A stretch of DNA of 64,000 nucleotides from assembly GCF_042647165.1 (NCBI RefSeq), contig NZ_JBHRUV010000004.1; one strand, 5' to 3'. The notes below the pieces were generated by a model that worked only from the letters and a program-made list of their open reading frames with translations, was not told the DNA's origin and did no database searches. This stretch comes from Camelimonas abortus (GTDB lineage: Bacteria > Pseudomonadota > Alphaproteobacteria > Rhizobiales > Beijerinckiaceae). Of this stretch, positions 26,131 through 35,281 are shown piece by piece. The first letter of the stretch is position 1. Each line of letters begins with the position of its first letter. Made by a program: the position numbers and the translations under genes.

Positions 26131-27651
26131 GCGAAAATCCCGTGCAGGAACCAGCGCTGGTCGCCGCTTTCCGGCCGCTCGCCGTCGCCGCAGCGAAACA
26201 GCCAGTAACGCCGGCCGTTTTCATCCTCCACGCGGAAATAGTCCCGCACCGCGGTCATCTCCGCCTCGCGCGCCCACCATTCGCCGCGGATGCGCTCCGG
26301 CCCGTCGGCGCGGCGCACCCGCCGGCGCACGCCGCGCCAGGAGAACCAGACCGGCGGATGGTCCGGCAGCAGCGCCATGGTCTCCACCGGCTCCGGCCGC
26401 GGCAGCAGCCGCGGCGGGCGGGGCCAGTCGCCCTCCCAGGTCGCGCCGGTCTCCGGCGCCAGCGGCGGCGTGGCGGCGAGGGAGCGCTCCGGAACGTCGC
26501 TCTGGCGCGGCCGGAAGCGGCGCACGCGGTCCTCGCCGACGCGGCTCGCCAGGGCGTCGATCAGGCCGGCGATGTCTTCCTGCGCCTCGCCGGCGAGCGG
26601 CGCCGCCATCTGCCGCGCCGGCAGCGGCTCAACCCAGGAGGCGGCCAGCTCCATGGTCTCAACGCCAAAACCGGGATCGATGCGTTCCAGCTTCAGCTGC
26701 AGCAGGCGGAACAGACGGGCGGCGTCGCGGTCCGGCCGGGCGAGGCCGACGCGCAGCGTCTGGCGGGCGCCGTCGACGCGATGCGCCAGCAGGTCCACGT
26801 GGCGCGCGCCCAGCTCCCGCGCCGCCAGCCGTTCGCACAGGGCCACAGCCAGCCGCTCCACATGGCGGGCGATGGTCTGCGGAGCGCTGACGGGCTCCGC
26901 AAAGCTGCGCCGCGCCGTCACCACCTCGGGGGGGGCGCACCGGCTCGACAGGCTCCGGCGCGCGGCCGAGCGCCTGGTCGAGCCGGCGGCCCGGCTCCGG
27001 GCCGAAACGCAGCAGCAGCGCGGCGCGCGGCCGCTCCAGCAGGTCCTGGACGCGCTCCAGCCCCAGCTGGCGCAGGCCGTCGGCCACGTCCGGCGGCAGG
27101 CGCAGGGCGGCGACCGGCAGCGGCCGCAGCAGGGCCTCCGCCGCGCCGGGGGGAACCACCAGCATGTCGCGCGCCAGATAGCGGGCGGCGGCGTGGGCGG
27201 CGCCCGGCGTGTCGGCCACGGCGGCCCGGGCGCTGAAGCCGGCTGCGGCGAGACGGCGGGTGAGCGCCGCCAGCATGGCCGCCTCGCCGCCATGCAGGTG
27301 ATCCGTCCCGGTGACGTCCATGACCAGGCCGTCCGGCGGATCGGGCGCGACGACAGGAGAAAAGCGCCGCTGGGCCCAGATGGCCAGCCGCTCCAGCGCC
27401 GCGGCGTCGGCGCGCGGATCAGCCGCCATGACGGCGAGGCCGGGAACCAGCGCCTGCGCCTGCGCCACCGGCATGCCGGGGCGCAGGCCGAGCGCCTCCG
27501 CGGCCGCGTTCACGGCGACGACGACGCGTCTGGCGCCCTCGCGGCCGGCGAACAGCAGCGGCGTTTCAGGCGACGGCGCCGCGGCGCCAGCCTGTCTGCG
27601 CAGACGGTCCGTCGGCCAGCGGGGCAGAAAGAGCGATACGACCCTCTGCAT
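26127..27651 (-). pseudogene. imuB: ImuB, Y-family polymerase-like mutasome protein, frameshifted
   Basis: Two frames together give one normal ImuB of about 507 residues. The 5' part (from ATG 27651, MQRVVSLFLPRWPTDRLRR, after GGAGG) reads to GRAPEPVEPVRPP; the 3' part resumes with PEVVTARRSFAEPVSAPQTI and continues to the stop at 26127. The switch lies in a run of eight C on the coding strand (26928-26935); seven C would restore a single frame. ImuB is a catalytically inactive Y-family scaffold that recruits DnaE2 to the beta clamp. A sequencing error, a slippage mutation or +1 frameshifting could each explain it. The start overlaps the imuA end by 86 bp. Confidence 0.85.
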
Positions 27652-28327
27652 CACAGGCCTCCACTTCAAATGCGGCGCTGTCGCCGGCGCGGCAGCGCGC
27701 CAGCTCCAGCAGCCAGCGGGCGCGGCCGAGCCCGGGAACCGGCAGGGGCGCCGAAGGCAGGGCCGTGACCCGCCAGCGGGTGACGCTGGCCGTGGGCTCG
27801 CCGAAACCGGCGGCCTCCGACGGGCGGCGCCAGCGGCGGATGACGAGGCAGGTGACCCCGCCCTCCTCCGCCGCCAGCTGCAGACGGCGCGACGCCGTCA
27901 TCGACAGGCGCGAAACCTCCCCCACCACGCAGGCGGGCCCACGGTGACGCAGCCCCTCCTCCAGGCAGGCGAGCAGGGATTTTTCGTCGCCCGCCTCCAC
28001 CATTATGAGCCGGTCCGGATGCAGGCCGGCCTGGGCGAGGCCCGGCGCGAACAGGTCGCGACGGGTCACGCACCACAGCGTCCTGCCGCCGGCCCGGGCG
28101 GCGATTCCGGCTGCGAACAGGGCGGCGGCGGCCCCGTCCACGGCGCCGTCGCCGCCGCCGGCGATCTCGTGCAGCGCGCCCAGCGGCAGGCCGCCGTCCG
28201 GCAGCCGGCGGTCGATCTCCGGCACGCCGAAGGGCAGCACGCGCCGCGTGCGCGCCGCCAGGCGCCCAAGGCGGGCGATGCGCGCGCGCAGCTCCTCAAT
28301 GACGGGTCTGACGGCGGAAGCCGGCAT
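27566..28327 (-). CDS. imuA: ImuA, SulA/RecA-like mutasome protein
   Basis: A 253-residue protein related to SulA and RecA, needed with ImuB and DnaE2 for induced mutagenesis. It shows LPFGVPEIDRRLPDGGLPLGALHEI near the N-terminus and ends with the ImuA-typical FEVEACDAEGRIAL. GGAGG precedes the ATG, and the start lies 51 bp from a LexA box. First gene of imuA-imuB-dnaE2. Confidence 0.92.
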   Translation of the reverse strand: MPASAVRPVIEELRARIARLGRLAARTRRVLPFGVPEIDRRLPDGGLPLGALHEIAGGGDGAVDGAAAALFAAGIAARAGGRTLWCVTRRDLFAPGLAQAGLHPDRLIMVEAGDEKSLLACLEEGLRHRGPACVVGEVSRLSMTASRRLQLAAEEGGVTCLVIRRWRRPSEAAGFGEPTASVTRWRVTALPSAPLPVPGLGRARWLLELARCRAGDSAAFEVEACDAEGRIALSAPLADGPSAQTGWRRGAVA

Positions 28328-28378
28328 GGAAAGAACAACCTCCCGGCGTCAGGCGGCTGGCCCTGCCGGCCGCCATAT

Positions 28379-28393
28379 GTTCTCTTTTTGTTC
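28379..28393 (-). promoter_or_regulatory. LexA (SOS) box, GTTC-N7-GTTC
   Basis: A direct repeat GTTC TCTTTTT GTTC on the plus strand, exactly the alphaproteobacterial LexA consensus, located 51 bp upstream of imuA. LexA should repress the cassette until DNA damage. Confidence 0.88.
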
Positions 28394-28731
28394 TCACACG
28401 AAAACAGAGTCAACCAGTCGCGTCAGGTCATCCCGCCCGTCGCCGCGACGGGCGTCCGCGCCACACGGCCGGCGAAACGCCGGGCGGGCCCGGGACTGGC
28501 GCCGGCATGGAGACGCACCTGGCCCGCAGCCGCGCCCAAGCCGCCGTACGGGACGACGGCGCCGGCGCCGCCAGATGCGGACGGCGCCCCGCGCACTGTC
28601 ACACAGCCAGTGCAAGCGCTCCCGCGCCAGGAGCGCAGGCGCGGACGGAGCGCAGGCGCGGACGGGCCCGCGCCGCGCGCGCGACCGCAGCCGCGCCGGC
28701 AACCCTGATCAACATGAGACGGGAAGGGAAA
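28394..28731. other. Intergenic region between imuA promoter and tRNA-Ser
   Basis: 338 bp, GC-rich, no gene seen. It contains the near-repeat GCGCAGGCGCGGACGG around 28630-28670, of unknown meaning. Confidence 0.4.
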
Positions 28732-28821
28732 TGGCGGAGAGGGAGGGATTTGAACCCCCGATACGGTTGCCCGTATGCCGCATTTCGAGTGCGGTGCATT
28801 CAACCACTCTGCCACCTCTCC
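28732..28821 (-). tRNA. tRNA-Ser (anticodon CGA, codon UCG)
   Basis: A 90-nt class II tRNA with encoded CCA. Acceptor stem GGAGAGG pairs with CCTCTCC, discriminator G, anticodon stem CCGCA/TGCGG around loop CTCGAAA, a long variable arm (GGCATACGGGCAACCGTATC region) and T-arm GGGGTTCAAATCCC. All serine identity features are present. Confidence 0.97.
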
Positions 28822-28969
28822 GCAAACACGAGGCGTAGACCTGTGGTTTGCGCGGTTCCTACACGACGGGCCGGCGCCGATCAAGACCCTGCCGCGACGG
28901 CGCCGGCGTTTCGCACAGCCGCGCCCGCGTCACGCCGCCACACGGCCGCGCGCGGAAAAATCATCCGGC

Positions 28970-30673
28970 TCAGCAAAGGGGCGCCAGCACGGGAACGCCG
29001 GTCTCGCGCACGCCTTCCGTCAGGGCGCGGACAATGAAACGGTCCGGCCCCGCCAGGGCGAGGCCGCTCCGGGCCAGCCGGCCGTCGAGACAGACAAGGT
29101 CAACCGCCATGGCGGCCAGATCGTCCCGCCCCAGCCAGCCGGCGCCATAGCCGCTGACGGCGATTCCCACGCCAAGCGCCTTGAGCATCGCCAGATGCTG
29201 GGCGATCACCCGCGGCTCGGGACGCTCTCCGCCGGCCCCCTCCCCGGTTTCCCCGCCATCGCCGAACGCTTCCTCGTCCACCGCAATGGTCAGGCGCGAC
29301 GCGACACCCGGATGCGCCGCCAGCCACGCCGCCAGCGCGCCGCGCCACTCCGCGCCGGCGACCGAGCCGGTGGAAACCGTCAGCAGCAGCGCCGCGGAGC
29401 GGTCGCGGTCCAGCTCGCGCACCGCCAGCTCCAGCATGCGCGCGTCCAGCAGGCCGGCGAGGCCCGCCCGTCGCGCCGCGGCGGCGAGCACCGCCCGGCC
29501 CATGAAGCTGCAGCCGTCGGCGCAGGGCGCGACCGGCGTGGCCGCGTCCAGCCGCAAGCCGGCGCCGCCCGGCTCCACGAGGCCGTGACGGCGCAACCCG
29601 ACGGCGCGGGCGTTGAGCAGGCGCGCCACGTCCGGCGCAACGGCGGCGACCGCTCCGGGGCGTCGCATCGCCGCCGGCGATGCCGTCGCCAGCGGCTCGC
29701 CGGCGGCGGCCGCCTCACGCGCCGCCGCCTCGGCGGTCTCAAGCAGCGCCGGCGCATCCGCCTCACCCGCCTTGGCGGCCACAAGACCAATATGGGCGGA
29801 GAACGCCGGGCAGGCCCGCTCCAGCTGGCGCAAAACCGCAAGGGCCGCGTCGCGTCCCTGGTCCGCGTCGCAGCCGTTCAGCAGGAGGGCGAACTGGCCG
29901 CAATCCAGCCGCGCCACCACGTCCGTGCGGCGCAGCCGGCGGGTGATGGCCCTCGCCGCAGCCTCCATCACGCCAAGAGCGGACGCGGCGACGTCCGGCC
30001 GGCGGGGCAGCAGCAGGCAGGCCGCGACGCACACGCCGCGCCGGCCGCGCGCCTGCTCATGCAGCACGGCTGCGAGGGTGCGCAGCAGGACATCCCGCGC
30101 CGGCTCCAGACGGCGGGCGAACACGCCGGCGTCCGCGCCGCGCCCGTCCAGCGGCGAAAGCCGCAACACGCCCTCCGCCCGGGCGGGGCGGCCATCGGCG
30201 CCCGCATGCCAGCGGCCGCGCTCCTCCACCACGCACAGGCCGCGCGCGATGCTGGCCACGTAACGGCAATGGAACGGAACGCCGTCTCCGGCGTCCGGGC
30301 CCGCGGCGGCGGCGATGGCGGTCGCCCTGTCCGGACCGGAGCCGGCGGCGACGGTCGCGGCCCATTCGGCCCCCGTCGCCAGCTGGCCGCGACGGCCAAG
30401 CACGGCGCGGGCGGCCGGCCCCCAGCACAGCCTGTCCGTAGCCAGATCCCATGTCCAGGTGGTCATGTCACAGGCGGCGAGCGCCTGGCGCGCTTCCGGC
30501 GCGCGCCCGTCGCCCGGGGCGACCGGCCAGCGCGCCTGCGACGGCGCGGCGCCAGGGCCGGCGGCGTCAGCGCCGCCTGCGACGGCGTCCGGGCGCTCCT
30601 GCGCCGCCACGCCCGCCTGCCCGCTCCGCCGCAGCTGAAAGGTTTCGCCCAGTTTGCCAAAAATGCCGCGCAT
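28970..30673 (-). CDS. Degenerate GGDEF/EAL-type signalling protein
   Basis: A 567-residue cytosolic protein starting MRGIFGKLGETFQL (a GTG extension to 30715 is possible). A PAS-like part (about 70-180; TWTWDLATDRLCWGPAARAVLG) leads to a GGDEF-like fold in which the active loop is VARLDCGQFALLLNG, so GG[D/E]EF is lost. The C-terminal part resembles an EAL barrel (MLKALGVGIAVSGYGAGW ... VDLVCLDGRLAR) but has no EAL motif or catalytic acids. It therefore probably neither makes nor degrades c-di-GMP; it could bind it or act as a protein-interaction module. Rich in Ala. Confidence is good for the fold, low for function. Confidence 0.72.
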   Translation of the reverse strand: MRGIFGKLGETFQLRRSGQAGVAAQERPDAVAGGADAAGPGAAPSQARWPVAPGDGRAPEARQALAACDMTTWTWDLATDRLCWGPAARAVLGRRGQLATGAEWAATVAAGSGPDRATAIAAAAGPDAGDGVPFHCRYVASIARGLCVVEERGRWHAGADGRPARAEGVLRLSPLDGRGADAGVFARRLEPARDVLLRTLAAVLHEQARGRRGVCVAACLLLPRRPDVAASALGVMEAAARAITRRLRRTDVVARLDCGQFALLLNGCDADQGRDAALAVLRQLERACPAFSAHIGLVAAKAGEADAPALLETAEAAAREAAAAGEPLATASPAAMRRPGAVAAVAPDVARLLNARAVGLRRHGLVEPGGAGLRLDAATPVAPCADGCSFMGRAVLAAAARRAGLAGLLDARMLELAVRELDRDRSAALLLTVSTGSVAGAEWRGALAAWLAAHPGVASRLTIAVDEEAFGDGGETGEGAGGERPEPRVIAQHLAMLKALGVGIAVSGYGAGWLGRDDLAAMAVDLVCLDGRLARSGLALAGPDRFIVRALTEGVRETGVPVLAPLC

Positions 30674-30887
30674 GGCCTGCTTCCGCGCATGACCGCGGCG
30701 GCGCGCTCCCGTCACGACGGCGCGCCCCGGAGACGGCGCAGCGCCGTCCGGCGGTCATCAGTTGGTCCCCATGTTGGGAGCCGGTTTGCTAACAGGCGGT
30801 AAAATCCGGAAAAAACCGTGCGGCCGTCCCCGCAATCCGCTCTCCCCGCGGCCGGGCCCGCGCGGGCGCGAGGCCGGCGGAAACAAA

Positions 30888-30918
30888 AGAACCCCGCGCA
30901 CGCAAGGCGCGGGGTTCT
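30888..30918 (-). terminator. Rho-independent terminator of rpmF
   Basis: 12-bp stem (30888-30899 with 30907-30918) and 7-nt loop; on the minus strand it is followed by TTTGTTT. It lies 54 bp after the rpmF stop. Confidence 0.88.
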
Positions 30919-30971
30919 GCAAATCACTGCCCGCCCTCCGGTCCGCGGACCGTCAGGCGACGCCCGCCAGA

Positions 30972-31157
30972 TCAGGCGTCGGAGCGGGGCTTCAGGACCT
31001 GGCGACCGCGATACATGCCGGTCTTCAGGTCGATGTGGTGCGGGCGGCGCAGCTCGCCAGAGTCCTTGTCCTCAACGTAGGTCGGAGCGGCGAGGGCATC
31101 GGCGGAGCGGCGAAAACCGCGCTTCATCGGCGAAGTCTTGCGTTTTGGAACGGCCAT
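30972..31157 (-). CDS. rpmF: 50S ribosomal protein L32
   Basis: A 61-residue basic protein, MAVPKRKTSPMKRGFRRSAD, with the alphaproteobacterial ending (HHIDLKTGMYRGRQVLKP). The zinc-binding Cys seen in some L32 proteins are absent, as usual in this class. Own terminator downstream. Confidence 0.98.
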   Translation of the reverse strand: MAVPKRKTSPMKRGFRRSADALAAPTYVEDKDSGELRRPHHIDLKTGMYRGRQVLKPRSDA

Positions 31158-31353
31158 TTCAGTCTCTCGAAGCGTTGCTGTAACGTCGGCCCGAGCGGCG
31201 GCGCTACAGCGGCCGCGATCAGAACCCGTTTCATGGGGAATGCGGGCTTATACAGGCTCGGCGCGCCCTTGACCAGCCCTGCGCCCCGCGACGCGCGATT
31301 CAATTGCGGCGGTTGCGCCCCGCCGTCAAGCCCCGAAAGGCGGCCAGAATGTC

Positions 31354-32121
31354 TCACAGACACGGCAGCGCCTGCCGGCGCGCCCGGGCGGCGATGCGCC
31401 CGGCCCGCGCCGCCACGTAACGCGACGGGCGGGCGGCGTCGTAACGGTGCGGATTGGGCAGCACCGCGGCCAGACGGGCGGCCTCGGCCATGGTGAGTCT
31501 GGCGGCGCTCTTGCCGAAATAATGCTGCGCCGCCGCCTCCGCCCCGAAAACGCCGTCGCCCCATTCGGCCACGTTCAGATACAGCTCCAGCGTGCGCCGC
31601 TTGGACCAGACCGCGTCGGCGACCATCGCCAGCGGCACCTCCAGCGCCTTGCGCAGCGGCGAGCGCCCCGGCCACAGCATCAGGTTTTTCACGGTCTGCA
31701 TGGTGATGGTGGAGGCGCCGCGGGTGGGCAGGCCATCCTCATCCACCTCGCTGAAGGCGGCGCGCATTTCCACCCAGTCGACGCCGTGATGCTGGCAGAA
31801 GCGCGAATCTTCCGAGGCCACCACCGCCAGCTGCAGCGAAGGGGCGATGCGGTCCAGCGGCGTCCAGACGCGCGTCACCGGCTGGCCGGAAAGCCAGCGC
31901 GCCAGCATCAGCGTGGAAGGCGGCGGGACCACCGCGTACAGCAGCGCCAGCCCCACCGGAACGGCGGCGAGCAGGGCCAGCCCCAGCGACACGCCGCCGG
32001 CGAGGCGGCGCACGAAAGGGCGCCGGCGCGGCGCGCTCACGCCCGCCTCCGGAGCATCCGCAGCGGCTGCGGCGGGCGGTCGCGCCGTGCGCCCGTCTGG
32101 TTTCCTCCTGCCGGAAGCCAC
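31354..32121 (-). CDS. mtgA: Monofunctional peptidoglycan glycosyltransferase MtgA
   Basis: A 255-residue GT51 enzyme polymerising lipid II into glycan strands at the outer face of the inner membrane. A cytosolic basic/Ala-rich start precedes one transmembrane helix (about 42-64). The catalytic Glu E104 lies in VASEDSRFCQHHGVDW, followed by GASTITMQTVKNLML and KRRTLELYLNVAEWG. Complete and of normal length. Divergent from ispA. Confidence 0.95.
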   Translation of the reverse strand: MASGRRKPDGRTARPPAAAAADAPEAGVSAPRRRPFVRRLAGGVSLGLALLAAVPVGLALLYAVVPPPSTLMLARWLSGQPVTRVWTPLDRIAPSLQLAVVASEDSRFCQHHGVDWVEMRAAFSEVDEDGLPTRGASTITMQTVKNLMLWPGRSPLRKALEVPLAMVADAVWSKRRTLELYLNVAEWGDGVFGAEAAAQHYFGKSAARLTMAEAARLAAVLPNPHRYDAARPSRYVAARAGRIAARARRQALPCL

Positions 32122-32299
32122 AAGCCGCTCCGCCTCCCTTGCGGCCCCCGCGGCGCGCGGAGGCCGTTCCCCATGACCATAAGCCCGGCCGGGGCGGTTG
32201 TCTCGCCCAAAGCGCCGGCCGCCGCCCTCCGGACTTGACCGGTCGCCGTCCCTCCTGCAAGCCCTGCCAGGCGACAGCGCCGGTTACGGAGAAACGGGA

Positions 32300-33226
32300 A
32301 TGTCCACCGCCAATGACAGGCGCGACAGCGCCTTCGCGCAACGCCTCGCCGAACGCGCCGCGACCATGGAGACCGTGCTGGCGGACATTCTCGCCGAACG
32401 CGCCGGCCAGACCCATCCGCGCCTGCTGGCGGCCATGCGCCATGCGGCGCTGGGCGGCGGCAAGCGGCTGCGCCCGTTCCTGACCATCGAGGCCGCCGTC
32501 CTGTGCGGCGCGCAGGCGGAGAGCGCCTGGCTGGCCGGGGCCGCCATCGAGCTGCTGCACTGCTATTCGCTGGTGCACGACGACCTGCCGTGCATGGACG
32601 ACGACGACCTGCGCCGCGGCCAGCCCACGGCGCACAGGGCCTTCGACGAGGCCACGGCGATTCTGGCCGGCGACGCGCTGCTGACTCTGGCCTTCGAGGT
32701 GCTGGCCGATGAACGCGCGCACCCGTCGCCGGCGGCGCGGGCGGCGCTGACGCTGGGCCTCGCCCGGGCCGGCGGCATGGCCGGCATGGTCGGCGGCCAG
32801 ATGCTGGACCTGGGCGCCGAAGGGCGCTGGGGCGCGGCCTCGCTGGACGTGGACGGCGTGCTGCGCCTGCAGGCGCTGAAAACCGGCGCGCTGCTGCGCT
32901 TCTCCGTTGAGGCGGGCGGCGTCGTCGCCGGCGCGGACGCCGCCACCGCGGCGCGCCTTTCCCGCTATGGCGCGGCGGTGGGCGCCGCCTTCCAGATCGC
33001 CGACGACATTCTCGACCACGAATCAGACGCCGCCACTCTCGGCAAGCGTACGGGCAAGGACGCGGCGAAGGGCAAAGGCACGCTGGTGTCGCTGCTGGGG
33101 CTCGCGGAAGCGCGCGCCTTCTGCGACCGGCTGATCGACGAGGCCACGGCGGCGCTCGACGCCTTCGGCGCCGAAGCGGACGTGCTGCGGGCGGCGGCCC
33201 GGTTCGTGGGCGCGCGGCGCAGCTGA
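32300..33226 (+). CDS. ispA: Farnesyl diphosphate synthase (polyprenyl synthetase)
   Basis: A 308-residue trans-prenyltransferase joining IPP with DMAPP/GPP to FPP, precursor of undecaprenyl phosphate and quinones. GGKRLRPF at about 53-60, first Asp-rich motif HDDLPCMD (D94, D95, D100), second DDILD at 235-239. The start MSTANDRRD follows GGAG; the open frame further upstream is not needed. Confidence 0.93.
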   Translation: MSTANDRRDSAFAQRLAERAATMETVLADILAERAGQTHPRLLAAMRHAALGGGKRLRPFLTIEAAVLCGAQAESAWLAGAAIELLHCYSLVHDDLPCMDDDDLRRGQPTAHRAFDEATAILAGDALLTLAFEVLADERAHPSPAARAALTLGLARAGGMAGMVGGQMLDLGAEGRWGAASLDVDGVLRLQALKTGALLRFSVEAGGVVAGADAATAARLSRYGAAVGAAFQIADDILDHESDAATLGKRTGKDAAKGKGTLVSLLGLAEARAFCDRLIDEATAALDAFGAEADVLRAAARFVGARRS

Positions 33227-33228
33227 CG

Positions 33229-33280
33229 GCGCGCCGCCAGGGCGGCGCGCATGGAAAAGGGCCATGCCAGGCATGGCCCT
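33229..33280. terminator. Tandem hairpins between convergent ispA and gpmA
   Basis: Two perfect inverted repeats side by side: 10-bp arms around AG (33229-33250) and 11-bp arms around a single A (33258-33280). Read on the minus strand the second is followed by TTTT, so it should terminate gpmA; the pair may serve both genes. Confidence 0.65.
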
Positions 33281-33314
33281 GGCCGTTTGCAGCCCCGCGC
33301 CGGCAGGCGGCGGC

Positions 33315-33938
33315 TCAGGCGGAGAGGATTTCCTTCGAGGCCACGGTCGTGTCGGCGTTGAGCCGGTAGACCAGCGGCACGCCGGTGGCCAGCTCAAGAC
33401 CGGTGATGGTCTCGGGGGTGAGGCCGTCCAGCACCATGATGAGGGCGCGCAGCGAATTGCCGTGCGCGGCCACCAGCACGCGCTCGCCGCGCATCACCGC
33501 CGGCAGGATCTCGCGGATGTAATAGGGCAGCACGCGGGCGGCGGTGTCCTTCAGGCTCTCGCCGCCGGGCGGCGGCACGTCATAGGAGCGGCGCCAGACG
33601 TGCACCTGCTCCTCGCCCCAGCGGGCGCGGGCGTCATCCTTGTTGAGGCCGGAGAGCTCGCCGTAGTCGCGCTCGTTCAGGGCAATGTCGCGGGTGGTGG
33701 GGATGTCGGACTGGCCGAGCTGGCCGAGAACCAGCGCCGCGGTGCGCTGGGCGCGGGTGAGGCCGGAGGTGAAGCAGCGGTCAAACTTAAGGCCTTTCGC
33801 CTTCAGACGGTCGCCGGCGGCCTTCGCTTCGGAAACGCCGAGTTCGGTCAGGTCCGGGTCCTTCCAGCCGGTGAACAGGTTCTTCAGGTTCCATTCGCTC
33901 TGGCCGTGACGGGCGAGAACAAGAAGGCGCTCGGTCAT
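33315..33938 (-). CDS. gpmA: 2,3-bisphosphoglycerate-dependent phosphoglycerate mutase
   Basis: A 207-residue glycolytic enzyme interconverting 2- and 3-phosphoglycerate. Phospho-His H11 in LARHGQSEWN, LFTGWKDPDLTELG, GLTRAQRTA, catalytic Glu in ERDYGELSGLNK, and second His in VAAHGNSLRAL. This is the short alphaproteobacterial version. Confidence 0.96.
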   Translation of the reverse strand: MTERLLVLARHGQSEWNLKNLFTGWKDPDLTELGVSEAKAAGDRLKAKGLKFDRCFTSGLTRAQRTAALVLGQLGQSDIPTTRDIALNERDYGELSGLNKDDARARWGEEQVHVWRRSYDVPPPGGESLKDTAARVLPYYIREILPAVMRGERVLVAAHGNSLRALIMVLDGLTPETITGLELATGVPLVYRLNADTTVASKEILSA

Positions 33939-34003
33939 TGCTTGCTCCAGTTGGGCGCGGCCGCCGGGGCCGGCGCCGGCATTACGATCTTATCCGCGAC
34001 GGG

Positions 34004-34813
34004 TCAGCCCACGCCCAGGACGTCGGCCATGGAGTAAAGACCCGGCTTCTGGCCCCGCGTCCACAGGGCGGCGCGCACCGCCCCGCGCGAGAAAATGCCG
34101 CGGTCCTCGGCGTGGTGGGACAGGATGATGCGCTCCTGGGGGCCGGCGAAGATCACGCTGTGGTCGCCCACCACCGAACCGCCGCGCAGGGTGGCGAAGC
34201 CGATGTCGCCGGGCCGGCGCGGGCCGGTGTGACCGTCGCGCGTCCGCACCGAGCGCGCGCCCAGCGCGATCCCGCGTCCCTGGGCGGCCGCCTCGCCCAG
34301 CAGAAGCGCCGTGCCGGAAGGCGCGTCCACCTTGTGGCGGTGATGCATCTCCAGCACCTCGATGTCGAAGTCTTCGCCCAGCGCGGCGGCGGCCTGGCGC
34401 ACCAGCGCCGCCAGCAGGTTGACGCCGAGGCTCATGTTGCCGGAGCGCACGATGACGGTGCGCCGCGCCGCTTCGGCGATCTCGTCCAGCTGCTCGCCGG
34501 ACATGCCGGTGGTGCCGATGACATGTGCGACGCCGCGCTCCGCCGCCAGTTTCGCCGTGGCGACCGTCGCGGCCGGGGCGGTGAAGTCGATCACCGCGTC
34601 GGCGCCGTCCAGGGCGGCGGCCACGTCGTCGCCGACGGCGACGCCGAGCGGCCCCACGCCCGCAAGCACGCCGGCGTCGGCGCCGATGGCCTCCGAGCCC
34701 GGCCGGTCAACGGCGGCGGCCAGCGCCGCGCCGGGCGTCTCGCGCACGGTGGCGATGAGCATGCGGCCCATGCGGCCGGCGGCGCCGGCGATTACCAGCT
34801 TCATGTCGCTCAT
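34004..34813 (-). CDS. dapB: 4-hydroxy-tetrahydrodipicolinate reductase
   Basis: A 269-residue NAD(P)H enzyme of lysine/diaminopimelate synthesis. Nucleotide motif GAAGRMGRM at 10-18, VIDFTAP, GTTGMSGEQ, and the substrate/catalytic segment EMHHRHKVDAPSGTALLLGE. Complete. It sits 65 bp upstream of gpmA on the same strand. Confidence 0.97.
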   Translation of the reverse strand: MSDMKLVIAGAAGRMGRMLIATVRETPGAALAAAVDRPGSEAIGADAGVLAGVGPLGVAVGDDVAAALDGADAVIDFTAPAATVATAKLAAERGVAHVIGTTGMSGEQLDEIAEAARRTVIVRSGNMSLGVNLLAALVRQAAAALGEDFDIEVLEMHHRHKVDAPSGTALLLGEAAAQGRGIALGARSVRTRDGHTGPRRPGDIGFATLRGGSVVGDHSVIFAGPQERIILSHHAEDRGIFSRGAVRAALWTRGQKPGLYSMADVLGVG

Positions 34814-34879
34814 GATGCGAATCCCTGAGATCCGGCCGCCGCTCCACGGCTGGCGGCGCCCCTCCTGCGGTGAAGGCGA

Positions 34880-35191
34880 TCAGCCCTCGCCGGGCTGCGG
34901 CCCCTCGTAACCGTCGACGATGATCATGTCGGCGATGGCGTGGCCGTCGCGCAGGGCCTTGGCGCGCTGGTACTCGGGGGAGTTCCAGCAGTCTTCGGCC
35001 GCCTTCCTGTCGGGAAATTCGATGACGACGTTGCGGGCGCGGGCGGAGCCCTCCATCACCTCACAGGCGCCGCCGCGCACGAGAAAACGGGCGCCGTATT
35101 TCGCGAACGCCTCGGCGTTGGCCGCCACATAGGCCTTGTACGCCTCCGGGTCCGTGACGTCGACCCGACCGATCCAGTATGCCTTCGCCAT
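34880..35191 (-). CDS. DUF1330 family protein
   Basis: A 103-residue ferredoxin-like (dimeric alpha/beta barrel) protein: AKAYWIGRVDVTDPEAYKAY, RFLVRGG, RNVVIEFPDRKAAEDCWNSPEYQ. The family is widespread in alphaproteobacteria; biochemical role unknown. Probably co-transcribed with dapB. Confidence 0.93.
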   Translation of the reverse strand: MAKAYWIGRVDVTDPEAYKAYVAANAEAFAKYGARFLVRGGACEVMEGSARARNVVIEFPDRKAAEDCWNSPEYQRAKALRDGHAIADMIIVDGYEGPQPGEG

Positions 35192-35281
35192 GGTAGCTCC
35201 TCCTGCGGGCGGCGGACGCGCCGCCGCCTTCCCCGTGATCAGCTGTCCGGCGGGACCGCGGGGCCCCGCGTCACGCCGCCG

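Noticed and set aside
22957..26208. Long plus-strand open frame opposite dnaE2
   Set aside because: Antisense shadow; dnaE2 has all family motifs.
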